13,963 nucleotides of DNA from Clostridiales bacterium (GTDB lineage: Bacteria > Bacillota > Clostridia > Oscillospirales > Acutalibacteraceae), in assembly GCA_019416395.1 (NCBI GenBank), contig DXXH01000030.1, positions 1 to 13,963 of the forward strand, written 5' to 3'. Numbering within the stretch: the stretch's first letter is position 1; each line of letters opens with the position of its first letter. The position numbers and the translations under genes are program-made. A model generated the notes under the pieces. That model was not told the DNA's origin. It ran no database searches and saw only the letters and a program-made list of their open reading frames with translations. Positions 6,506 to 13,446 of the stretch are shown in pieces.

Positions 6506-8347
6506 GGCCCGGGACGCATTTATGACTGCGATTACCGTGACGCCCACATCGGCAAACACCGCTTCCCACATATTGGAAAGCCCAAAAGGCGTGAGGATCA
6601 GCACCAAAAGCTTTACCCCCAAAGCAAAGATAATATTCTGCCGGACGATCCGCAGCGTGCGCTTGGAAATATCCATAGCCTTCGCGATTTTAGAGGGCTT
6701 ATCGTCCATCAGCACAATGTCCGCAGCCTCAATGGCGGCGTCACTGCCCAAAGCCCCCATGGCGATTCCAATGTCCGCCCGGGAAAGTACCGGCGCATCG
6801 TTGATACCATCGCCCACAAAGGCCAGTTTTCCTTTCCGGCTCTTCTGCTGGAGCAGGTTTTCCACTTTCTCCACTTTATCCCCGGGAAGCAGTTGGGTGT
6901 AAACTTCGTCCAAGCCCAGCTCCTTTGCCACGCTTTCTCCCACAGCTTTGGCATCGCCGGTCAACATCACTGTCTTCGCTACCCCTTGAGCCTTGAGAGC
7001 GGTAATGGCTTCTTTGGAATCCTCTTTCACCTGGTCTGAAATGACAATATGGCCAATATAGCGGCCGTCCACCGCCACGTGAACCGTGGTTCCCACCCGA
7101 TGGCAGGGATGCCACTTCACCCCGATCTCGTCCATCAGCTTGTCGTTGCCGGCGCAGACAGTTTTTCCGTCCACCTGCGCCCGGACACCCCGGCCGGACA
7201 GCTCCTCTACCTGGCCTACCCGGGCAGAATCGATCTCCTTGCCATAAGCTTCCTTCAGAGATTTGGAAATGGGGTGGTCGGAATAGCTTTCCGCCAAAGC
7301 GGCCATTTCCAACAAACCGCTTTCCGAATACTCGTCCGGGTGCACCGCGGTGACGTTAAACACGCCTTCTGTCAAAGTACCGGTCTTGTCAAACACCACA
7401 ATTTCCGTATCCGCCAAAATTTCCAGATAGTTGCCGCCTTTTACCAGAATTCCCTGACGGGAAGCTCCGCCGATGCCCCCAAAAAAGCTCAGCGGCACGG
7501 AGATCACCAAAGCGCAGGGACAAGACACTACCAGAAAGATCAAAGCCTTTTCGATCCAGCCGGTCCAGTTCCCTACAAACAGTGGGGGAACCAGGGCCAG
7601 AACCACGGCGCAGATCACCACTACCGGCGTATAATACCGGGCAAACCGGGTGATGAAGTTTTCCGTTTTTGCCTTCTTGCTGCTGGCGTTTTCCACCAGA
7701 TCCAGGATCTTCGCCACAGTTGATTCCCCAAAGGCCTTTGTCACCTGGACACGCAGCAACCCATTCTGATTGACACAGCCGCTGATCACGTCGTCTCCCG
7801 GCTGCACCTGGCGGGGAACACTTTCCCCGGTCAGGGCGGAAGTATTGACCAAAGAGCTTCCTTCCAGCACCACACCGTCCAAAGGCACTTTTTCACCGGC
7901 TTTGATGGTGATCACGTCCCCAACCGCCACTTCTTCCGGATCCACTTGGACCAGCTTTCCGTCACGCTCTATGTTGGCGTAGTCCGGCCGGATATCCATC
8001 AGAGCGGAAATGGACTTCCGGGATTTTCCCACGGCGTAGCTTTGGAACAGCTCGCCCACCTGGTAAAACAACATGACAAATACCGCTTCGGGGTATTCCC
8101 CTTCCCCGAAAAAGCCTGTACAAAAGGCGCCCACCGTAGCCAGTGCCATGAGGAAATTCTCATCGAACACTTGCCCGTGAATGATATTTCGCAGCGCCTT
8201 CCACAACACGTCCCAGCCCACCACAAAGTAGGCGGGCAAGAACAGGAGAAATCTCCAAACCCCTTCATAGGGCACCAGTACCGCCGCAATCAGCAGCACC
8301 GCGCTGACAGCAATCCGGATCGCCATTTTTTTCTGCTTTCTGGTCAT
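6485..8347 (-). CDS. Zn2+/Cd2+/Pb2+-exporting P1B-2 type ATPase
   Basis: This is a plasma-membrane ATPase that pumps divalent soft metals out of the cell (ZntA/CadA class). The protein has 620 residues. Two predicted N-terminal membrane helices (about 10-50) precede the TGES actuator motif (173-176). The membrane metal site is SCPCAL, with Cys276 and Cys278. The phosphorylated Asp320 is in DKTGTLT, the class-specific HP is 358-359, and the hinge is GDGINDAP (512-519). Asp600 in the last helix (FADVG) matches the ZntA transmembrane aspartate and supports Zn/Cd/Pb rather than Cu specificity. Unlike many CadA proteins there is no N-terminal HMA domain. A separate HMA protein is encoded 59 nt upstream. 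An unusual HPCH (413-416) lies in the nucleotide-binding domain. An AAGGA site lies about 10 nt before the ATG. Confidence 0.95.
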   Translation of the reverse strand: MTRKQKKMAIRIAVSAVLLIAAVLVPYEGVWRFLLFLPAYFVVGWDVLWKALRNIIHGQVFDENFLMALATVGAFCTGFFGEGEYPEAVFVMLFYQVGELFQSYAVGKSRKSISALMDIRPDYANIERDGKLVQVDPEEVAVGDVITIKAGEKVPLDGVVLEGSSLVNTSALTGESVPRQVQPGDDVISGCVNQNGLLRVQVTKAFGESTVAKILDLVENASSKKAKTENFITRFARYYTPVVVICAVVLALVPPLFVGNWTGWIEKALIFLVVSCPCALVISVPLSFFGGIGGASRQGILVKGGNYLEILADTEIVVFDKTGTLTEGVFNVTAVHPDEYSESGLLEMAALAESYSDHPISKSLKEAYGKEIDSARVGQVEELSGRGVRAQVDGKTVCAGNDKLMDEIGVKWHPCHRVGTTVHVAVDGRYIGHIVISDQVKEDSKEAITALKAQGVAKTVMLTGDAKAVGESVAKELGLDEVYTQLLPGDKVEKVENLLQQKSRKGKLAFVGDGINDAPVLSRADIGIAMGALGSDAAIEAADIVLMDDKPSKIAKAMDISKRTLRIVRQNIIFALGVKLLVLILTPFGLSNMWEAVFADVGVTVIAVINASRALQVGRK

Positions 8348-8376
8348 AACTCTCAGATCCTTACTTCTTTAAGATG

Positions 8377-8397
8377 TCCGGCGTTTGACCCGCCGGA
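8377..8397 (-). other. Intercistronic hairpin between HMA and ATPase genes
   Basis: A 7-bp perfect stem TCCGGCG/CGCCGGA with a 7-nt loop lies in the 59-nt gap between the HMA stop and the ATPase start. No T run follows on the minus strand, so it is not a terminator. It could shape mRNA processing or the ratio of the two products. Confidence 0.45.
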
Positions 8398-8406
8398 AAC
8401 GGACGC

Positions 8407-8625
8407 TTACAGGTTAATCTGGCAGTCGGGCTCCACTTTTTTGCAGGCTTTCACTACCTTCTTCATAATATCGTCAAACCGGCTCTCTTCCGCTTCCAGG
8501 GTGAGCTTTTGGGTCATAAAACTCACGGTGGCGTCGTCTACACCATCGATCTTTTTGATGGCGTTTTCCATTTTTGCAGCGCAATTGGCGCAGTCCAAAT
8601 CGGTCAGCTTGTAGGTTTTTTTCAT
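8407..8625 (-). CDS. Free-standing heavy-metal-associated (HMA) domain protein
   Basis: This small cytosolic metal-binding protein has 72 residues and a complete HMA (ferredoxin-like) domain. The metal loop is LDCANCAAKME with Cys12 and Cys15, followed by the helix AIKKIDGVDDATVSF. The C-terminal segment VVKACKKVEPDCQ resembles the end of the N-terminal domain of clostridial CadA ATPases, but with two extra cysteines (Cys65 and Cys69). The protein probably delivers metal to, or regulates, the ATPase encoded next, which lacks this domain. AAGGAG lies about 9 nt before the ATG. The gap to the regulator gene is 66 nt. CopZ-like copper chaperones look similar, but the DCANC loop and operon context favour Zn, Cd or Pb. 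Confidence 0.9.
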   Translation of the reverse strand: MKKTYKLTDLDCANCAAKMENAIKKIDGVDDATVSFMTQKLTLEAEESRFDDIMKKVVKACKKVEPDCQINL

Positions 8626-8652
8626 GATTGAGCACTCCTTTTCTCTGGAAGT

Positions 8653-8680
8653 AAAATCTAAAACCAGCTTCGAAAAGCTG
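8653..8680 (-). terminator. Weak attenuator-like hairpin after the cadC-like gene
   Basis: On the minus strand a 6-bp stem CAGCTT/AAGCTG (8665-8680) with a TTCG loop is followed by GTTTTAGATTTT. It lies between the repressor gene and the HMA gene. It may cause partial termination, giving more repressor transcript than downstream transcript, but it is too weak for a firm call. Confidence 0.35.
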
Positions 8681-8691
8681 CATTTCCCAGT

Positions 8692-9054
8692 TTATTCGGT
8701 CACATGATCCATGCCCTGGCCTAAAATCGTCCGCACATGGCTGTCTGCCAAGGAATAAAACACGGTTTTCCCTTCCCGGCGGTATTTCACCAGTTTGCTT
8801 TTTTTCAGCACTTGCAGCTGGTGGGAAATGGCCGACTGGGTCATACCCAACAGCTGAGCGATATCACACACACACATTTCGGACTCGAACAGCACATACA
8901 AAATCTTCACCCGGGTGGAATCCCCAAATATTTTAAACAGCTCCGCCAGATCAAACAGCGTTTCCTCGGGGGGCATCTCCCGGTTTACCCGGTCCACAAT
9001 TTCCTGGTGGACAAACATGAACTCGCACTCAGGGGCATTTTTTCGTTCTGCCAT
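8692..9054 (-). CDS. ArsR/SmtB-family metal-responsive repressor (CadC/SmtB-like)
   Basis: This dimeric winged-helix DNA-binding repressor releases its operator when it binds metal. The protein has 120 residues, normal for the family. The helix-turn-helix region is CDIAQLLGMTQSAISHQLQVLKK (63-85), preceded by the metal-box cysteines Cys61 and Cys63 (MCVCD). The wing is YRREGKTVFYSL. The C-terminal helix carries Asp104, His106, His117 and Glu120, the complete alpha-5 zinc site of SmtB/CzrA proteins, and even the numbering coincides with SmtB. Only one N-terminal cysteine (Cys10) is seen where S. aureus CadC has two. It is the first gene of the operon with the HMA protein and ATPase, and an operator lies directly upstream, so autoregulation and induction by Zn, Cd or Pb is expected. 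The start is ATG, with AAAGG about 11 nt upstream. Confidence 0.94.
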   Translation of the reverse strand: MAERKNAPECEFMFVHQEIVDRVNREMPPEETLFDLAELFKIFGDSTRVKILYVLFESEMCVCDIAQLLGMTQSAISHQLQVLKKSKLVKYRREGKTVFYSLADSHVRTILGQGMDHVTE

Positions 9055-9071
9055 AATTCAAACAACCTTTC

Positions 9072-9091
9072 ATATGAGCAATCGTTCATAT
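9072..9091. promoter_or_regulatory. ArsR/SmtB-type operator
   Basis: Inverted repeat with arms ATATGAGC (9072-9079) and GTTCATAT (9084-9091), 4-nt centre AATC and one mismatch between arms. The form matches known SmtB/CzrA-type operators built on ATATGA...TCATAT. It starts 2 bp after the -10 box, across the predicted transcription start, and is the likely target of the repressor encoded next to it. Confidence 0.8.
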
Positions 9092-9093
9092 AT

Positions 9094-9122
9094 ATACTAT
9101 GAAAAAACCGGCAAGTTGTCAA
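9094..9122 (-). promoter_or_regulatory. Promoter of the metal-resistance operon
   Basis: On the minus strand, a consensus -35 TTGACA (9117-9122), a 17-nt spacer and TAGTAT (9094-9099). It is the best promoter in the window and is abutted by the operator, as expected for a strong metal-inducible unit. Confidence 0.85.
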
Positions 9123-9194
9123 GAGCCTGCCGCATTTTTTCTTATATTTTTTGCCCGTTTTCAGGAAAGCTCTCCACAGGTCTGGCCCAACCGG

Positions 9195-10304
9195 TCAGCC
9201 AATAGAACCCAGTTCCTCTCGGGCGTCGTCCAAGGCCGCCCGCAGTACCTGATCCATATTGTAATACCGGTAAGCCCCTAACCGTCCGCCAAACCGCACG
9301 TCCGGACGGGACTTGGCCAATTCCCGATACCGTTCGTACAACGCCTGATTCTTTTCATCGTTGACCGGGTAATACGGCTCCATGCCCGGCTGCCAGGTAA
9401 CCGGATACTCCCGGGTAATCACCGTCTTCGGCTGGGTCCCAAAATTGAAATGCTTGTGCTCGATAATCCGGGTATAGGGCACTTCCCGGGCCGTATAATT
9501 GACCACCGCATTTCCCTGGTAATTGGGGCAATCCAACACCTCGTCCTCAAACCGCAGGGAACGGTACTCCAGAGGACCGTAACAGCTGTCGAAAAACCCG
9601 TCGATGGTACCGGTATACACCGTCTTCTTCGCCACAGAGGGATTTTCCTTCACAAACTCCATATAATCTGTGGAAAGCCGCAGGTCGCTGCCCTGCAATA
9701 GCCCTTCCACAAGGGCATCGTAGCCCGCTTCCGGAATCCCCTGGTAACGGTCGGTAAAGTAATTGTTGTCGTAAATAAACCGTAAGGGCAGCCGTTTGAT
9801 AATAAAGGGCGGAAGGTCCTTGCAATCACGTCCCCACTGCTTTTCCGTATACCCTTTGATCAGCTTTTGGTAAATGTCATCCCCCACCAGCTTCAGCGCC
9901 TGCTCTTCCAGGTTTTTCGGCTCCCCGATCTCGTGCCGCTCCACCTGACGCCGGATCTCCGCCTGGGCCTGGGCCGGTGTGGTCACCCCCCAGAGCCGGG
10001 AAAAGGTATTCATGTTAAACGGCATGTTATAAAGTTCCCCATGGTAAATCGCCACCGGGGAATTGATGTAATTGTTGAACTCCACATACCGGTTGACATA
10101 CTCCCACACTTCCCGGTCAGAGGTGTGGAAAATGTGAGCGCCATAGCGGTGAACCAGAATTCCTTCCACTTCCTGGCAATGGACATTCCCCCCAATATGG
10201 GGCCGACGGTCAATCACCAGGCAACGCTTCCCAGCCTGGGTCATCTGCTGGGCAAAGGCGCTGCCATAAAGGCCAGCGCCCACAATTAAGTAATCATATT
10301 CCAC
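9195..10304 (-). CDS. glf: UDP-galactopyranose mutase
   Basis: This cytosolic flavoenzyme converts UDP-galactopyranose to UDP-galactofuranose, the donor for Galf-containing surface glycans. It is 369 residues from the chosen start. The FAD dinucleotide-binding motif is VGAGLYG (8-14), followed by RRPHIGGN. Active-site signatures are RYGAHIFHT (53-61), YTEKQWG (152-158), RLPLRF with Arg175, VPYTR with Arg279 (both matching the paired substrate-phosphate arginines of the family), and the C-terminal GRLGAYRYYNMDQ (340-352). The GTG at 10304 is preferred because AAGGAA lies 9 nt upstream and MEYDYLIVGAG matches family N-termini. A GTG at 10313 sits directly against that ribosome site. It follows the glycosyltransferase gene by 18 nt and ends the arylsulfotransferase/GT2/glf unit. 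Confidence 0.96.
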   Translation of the reverse strand: MEYDYLIVGAGLYGSAFAQQMTQAGKRCLVIDRRPHIGGNVHCQEVEGILVHRYGAHIFHTSDREVWEYVNRYVEFNNYINSPVAIYHGELYNMPFNMNTFSRLWGVTTPAQAQAEIRRQVERHEIGEPKNLEEQALKLVGDDIYQKLIKGYTEKQWGRDCKDLPPFIIKRLPLRFIYDNNYFTDRYQGIPEAGYDALVEGLLQGSDLRLSTDYMEFVKENPSVAKKTVYTGTIDGFFDSCYGPLEYRSLRFEDEVLDCPNYQGNAVVNYTAREVPYTRIIEHKHFNFGTQPKTVITREYPVTWQPGMEPYYPVNDEKNQALYERYRELAKSRPDVRFGGRLGAYRYYNMDQVLRAALDDAREELGSIG

Positions 10305-10322
10305 GCAAAACACTTCCTTGCT

Positions 10323-11339
10323 TTAGTTAAAGCCGAATATCTTCCGGCTTACGCGGTACACAGCCAGGGTCAACCAACGCCCTGCCGGTCCGGGAGAGGT
10401 AAGCACCCTGCCGAACATGCGGTGGCTTAACAGTTGATAATGCCTGGGGAAATCCCGCTTCATATCCCGCCAAAAAGCCCGTTGCAGCTCCAAATGCTCC
10501 TTGGTGCCCGACCGGTACAGAAGCACGGACGACACCGTGGTCACAATTTCCAAGTAATTGAGCAGGTAGCGTCTCAACCGCTTATTTTCCACCTTGTCCA
10601 AATCCACCTGGGCAAACATCAACCGGTTGACCCGCAGCTGCTGGTCAATCCGGCGGATCATCATCTGCTCCTGCACTGACTGGTCGTCCCGCCCAATAAA
10701 ATAATGGTAAAAAACCTTGTCCACATAGTACAAAGTCTTCACTTTAGCCATGGGCACATATACAAACAGGTTATCCACATAAAAGGTGTGATGGGGCAAG
10801 TCCAGGCCGCTTTCCCGCAGCATCTGGGTCCGGTAAATCACCGAGTGCATCAGCAGGTAATGCCCTTTGGGGAAATTCCCCACATCTTCCCAATGCAGCA
10901 CCTTGTCTGTGGGAAGAACCCGGGGATACCGCATCACCCGTTTGTGATGGGCCCCCACTTTGTCGTATACAAAATCGCTGACCACCATATCCACCAGTTC
11001 CCCGGTTTCCCGGAACCGGCGAAGCAGCTTTAACAAATCCAGCAGCACTTGGGAATCCACCCAGTCGTCGCTGTCCACCACTTTAAAATACAGCCCCGTG
11101 GCCAGAGACAGCCCCTTCATCACCGCTCCGCCATGACCCGCATTCTCCTGGTGGACCGCACGGACAATTCCAGGATACGCGGCTTGCAGCTCGTCAGCGA
11201 TGGCGGCAGTGCCGTCCTTGGAACCGTCGTTCACCACAAGGATCTCTATATCTTCCCCACCAGGCACCAGGGTCTCCACGCAATGGCGCATGTAGTCCTG
11301 GGAATTGTAGCAGGGTACTGCCACAGAAAGCAGTTTCAT
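10323..11339 (-). CDS. Family 2 glycosyltransferase
   Basis: This inverting glycosyltransferase has a GT-A fold (338 residues), likely acting on the cytoplasmic side of the membrane. It opens with SVAVPCYNSQDYM (5-17), then ILVVNDGSKDGT (33-44), and has the metal/nucleotide-binding DSDDW at 89-93. The region ENAGHGGAVMKGLS is typical for GT2. No membrane-spanning segment is evident, and the basic C-terminal half (about 180-338) may bind acceptor or membrane. GGAG lies 9 nt before the ATG. With glf next to it, a galactofuranosyl or related transfer onto a surface glycan is plausible, but donor and acceptor cannot be read from sequence. Confidence 0.92.
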   Translation of the reverse strand: MKLLSVAVPCYNSQDYMRHCVETLVPGGEDIEILVVNDGSKDGTAAIADELQAAYPGIVRAVHQENAGHGGAVMKGLSLATGLYFKVVDSDDWVDSQVLLDLLKLLRRFRETGELVDMVVSDFVYDKVGAHHKRVMRYPRVLPTDKVLHWEDVGNFPKGHYLLMHSVIYRTQMLRESGLDLPHHTFYVDNLFVYVPMAKVKTLYYVDKVFYHYFIGRDDQSVQEQMMIRRIDQQLRVNRLMFAQVDLDKVENKRLRRYLLNYLEIVTTVSSVLLYRSGTKEHLELQRAFWRDMKRDFPRHYQLLSHRMFGRVLTSPGPAGRWLTLAVYRVSRKIFGFN

Positions 11340-11373
11340 GTATGTTCTCTCCTCTCTTGCATTGCCTTCCGGC

Positions 11374-13179
11374 TCATTGGTCCTGCTTTAAAAACCAATA
11401 GCCTTCAAAATCCGACTTCATCACCCGGTACCCATTGGCAGTACAGGTATACTGGAATTGGCGAATCCGATTCCCTTCCAGATCGTATTCCTCAAAGCAC
11501 TGGTACACCCCATTATTCACCACATAGGTGGAACCCATCCATTGGACGTTGGAAACCAGGCTGGAGTAGGGCAAGTCAAAAGAGTCCATCAAGGAGAACG
11601 TTCCCTGGTTCTCATCTACCAGATAAAAGTACGCGTGGGATTCCGCTTCCTCTTCCACAATGGAAGAAGTGCTTACTTCCTCGGGAACTTCTACTTGGAA
11701 ATCGTCCCGGCTGCTCATGGCGTAATAGTTGTTGTCGTACACCCGCAGGTAATACTGGCCTGGAGACACAGGCTGGAATCCCAAAAGCGCCGCCTCTTCC
11801 GTCCCAATCAATTCCACATCATGCTGGCCATACTGGAACTGGAAATCTCCTTCCTTTTCCAGGCTGTACTCCTCAAATTCCGTTCCTTCCCAGAATTCCG
11901 GATTGCCCACCATCCACACAATCTCCGGTTCCTCTTCCAAGGTGGCCTTGATGATGGTAGACGTTTCCCGGGAACTGACGATAATGGCGTTATCTTCTTC
12001 CACATATTGAATGGAATTCAAATGCAGCCAATCCCATTCCCCTTCGCTCCACAGTCCAAAGGGGTCTGTCGCCTGAACAGGCCGGGTATCCTCAAAGTAA
12101 CTCTGGAACACCTGGGTGAAGTCCACCGCGTGGGTGACCTGGCCGCTTTCCAAATCCACCAGCAGCACCTGGTCTTCCACCGTCTCCCCTTCCGTATCCG
12201 TGGCCAACACCAGAATGCTTCCTTCCGGCCCCCAGTTGATATCGTGGTGGAGCTCATACTGGCCTAAATCATACACTTGGGTCACCTGACCGAACCGGTT
12301 CAGCCGGGCGATCTTATGGCTGCCCACACAGGTGACCAGCGACCCGTCGTCCTGCCACAAGAACCGGTCGGAATGGTATCCTTCCAGCACCATCTCATAC
12401 CGGAGAACACCATCGTTGTCAAAGAAAAAGGTATAGCCGTAATAGTCCCCGAAACCCATGGCGTAATACAGCCCATCGGAAAGTTCCTGGGCGCTGTCCC
12501 CATCCTCTGTTTCCAAAATCACGTCATACCCGGAAGTAGCCTCTGGCATTTCAATGGTGAAAGTCATCTCTTCCACGCCGCCTTGCCGGTTTACCGCCCG
12601 AAGGGTCACTGTGTTTTCCTCTCCGGAAACCAGCCCCACCAGCAGAAATTCCTGTAGCCTGCTATAGCCATTTTCCCCCTGGTTATTGGCTGTAGCCGTA
12701 TAATCGGGAACGGACTCATTCTCCACATGGACAGTATATTCCACTTGGGTGGGGGCGTTGGTGGTAAAGTACAGGTACAGGCCGTTGGAACCAGTACCAA
12801 AGGGATTGAGCACCGCCAAAGGCGCTTCCAGGCTGTAGCTCTCGTCCCTGGTCAGGCCCATCAGCGTGTTGCCCAGCCGGGCCTGGACGTCTTCGTCATA
12901 ATACGTGAAGCCTTCTTCCTCGTATTCGTCTGGAACGATCTGTTGGACCTGAATACTGGCCTCTACTGGGGCGCTGTACACAGTCACTTGTTGGGAAGCC
13001 TGCCGTTCTTCCACATCGCCGGTATCGATTTCCCAGTCTTCCCGGGTTTGGATCTCCGACTGGATAAAGGAACGGGTTACGCCACGGACAATGAAAAACA
13101 CCGCCACGGCCAGCACCGCCAACGCAGCTACTACAATCAGAATGATTCTCGCTTTTTTCTTTGGTGTTTTCAAGTTCAA
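11374..13179 (-). CDS. Membrane-anchored arylsulfotransferase (ASST) family protein
   Basis: This is a predicted extracytoplasmic PAPS-independent sulfotransferase. Known ASSTs move sulfate from one aryl sulfate ester to another phenol. Residues are numbered from the upstream TTG at 13185 (603 aa). A basic N-terminus and one transmembrane helix (about 13-34) anchor it. An acidic linker and an Arylsulfotran_N-like beta domain (about 120-215) follow, then a beta-propeller. Candidate active-site residues occur in family order: His313-His314 (HHD), His388 (HLN), Arg406 (SSRE) and His455 (QHD, likely nucleophile). No cysteine lies between Arg406 and His455, so the disulfide of Gram-negative ASSTs near this site is absent. 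The start is ambiguous: three in-frame TTG codons follow AAAGGA, and the one at 13179 (6-nt spacing) fits best. It is the first gene of the GT2-glf operon. A structural propeller role is possible. Confidence 0.82.
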   Translation of the reverse strand: MNLKTPKKKARIILIVVAALAVLAVAVFFIVRGVTRSFIQSEIQTREDWEIDTGDVEERQASQQVTVYSAPVEASIQVQQIVPDEYEEEGFTYYDEDVQARLGNTLMGLTRDESYSLEAPLAVLNPFGTGSNGLYLYFTTNAPTQVEYTVHVENESVPDYTATANNQGENGYSRLQEFLLVGLVSGEENTVTLRAVNRQGGVEEMTFTIEMPEATSGYDVILETEDGDSAQELSDGLYYAMGFGDYYGYTFFFDNDGVLRYEMVLEGYHSDRFLWQDDGSLVTCVGSHKIARLNRFGQVTQVYDLGQYELHHDINWGPEGSILVLATDTEGETVEDQVLLVDLESGQVTHAVDFTQVFQSYFEDTRPVQATDPFGLWSEGEWDWLHLNSIQYVEEDNAIIVSSRETSTIIKATLEEEPEIVWMVGNPEFWEGTEFEEYSLEKEGDFQFQYGQHDVELIGTEEAALLGFQPVSPGQYYLRVYDNNYYAMSSRDDFQVEVPEEVSTSSIVEEEAESHAYFYLVDENQGTFSLMDSFDLPYSSLVSNVQWMGSTYVVNNGVYQCFEEYDLEGNRIRQFQYTCTANGYRVMKSDFEGYWFLKQDQ

Positions 13180-13210
13180 ACTCAATCCTTTCGGGAAGTT
13201 TTTTGCTTCA

Positions 13211-13262
13211 GCCGTTTTTTCACGGCATTGATTTAACCCAAGAAAAACGCCCTGATTTCAGG
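13211..13262 (-). other. Structured leader of the arylsulfotransferase mRNA
   Basis: The leader of about 90 nt has a dyad CCTGA/TCAGG (13251-13262) followed on the minus strand by GGCGTTTTTC, which looks like a very weak attenuator. A 5-bp hairpin GCCGT/ACGGC (13211-13226) follows. No known riboswitch is recognised. Confidence 0.3.
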
Positions 13263-13278
13263 TGATTCTACCCCTTAC

Positions 13279-13306
13279 ATTATAGACATTTTCCCATACT
13301 TGTCCA
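13279..13306 (-). promoter_or_regulatory. Promoter of the arylsulfotransferase-GT2-glf operon
   Basis: On the minus strand, TGGACA (13301-13306, one mismatch to consensus), a 16-nt spacer and a perfect TATAAT (13279-13284). It lies about 100 nt before the first start codon and downstream of the terminator of the MBL gene. No other promoter is apparent before GT2 or glf. Confidence 0.7.
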
Positions 13307-13402
13307 GCAAAAATTTTCGAAAAAGGACTTCTCTTTTTCACCCAGGCGGAATTCCACATTTTCATTCTTTCTTTTCCCCATTTGGGTGTAATTTTGAAAA
13401 CA

Positions 13403-13437
13403 GCGAGAGGGCTGACTGCTTCCGCACCAACCCTCGC
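13403..13437 (-). terminator. Probable terminator of the MBL-fold gene
   Basis: On the minus strand GCGAGGG pairs with the far arm of GCCCTCTCGC (7 bp including one G-U), followed by TGTTTTC. It begins 10 nt after the MBL gene stop. The loop is long (about 19 nt), so strength is uncertain. Confidence 0.5.
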
Positions 13438-13446
13438 CCGATCACC

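Noticed and set aside
7049..7723. Plus-strand open frame of about 224 codons antisense to the P-type ATPase gene
   Set aside because: It is a shadow of the ATPase reading frame, with no domain and no start signals.
9123..9194. Terminator after glf
   Set aside because: The minus strand here has no convincing stem followed by a T run. The T-rich tracts are on the plus strand.
11458..12267. Long plus-strand open frame (about 269 codons) antisense to the arylsulfotransferase-like gene
   Set aside because: It lies wholly inside a well-supported gene, its translation shows no recognisable domain, and it has no promoter or ribosome site that stands out.
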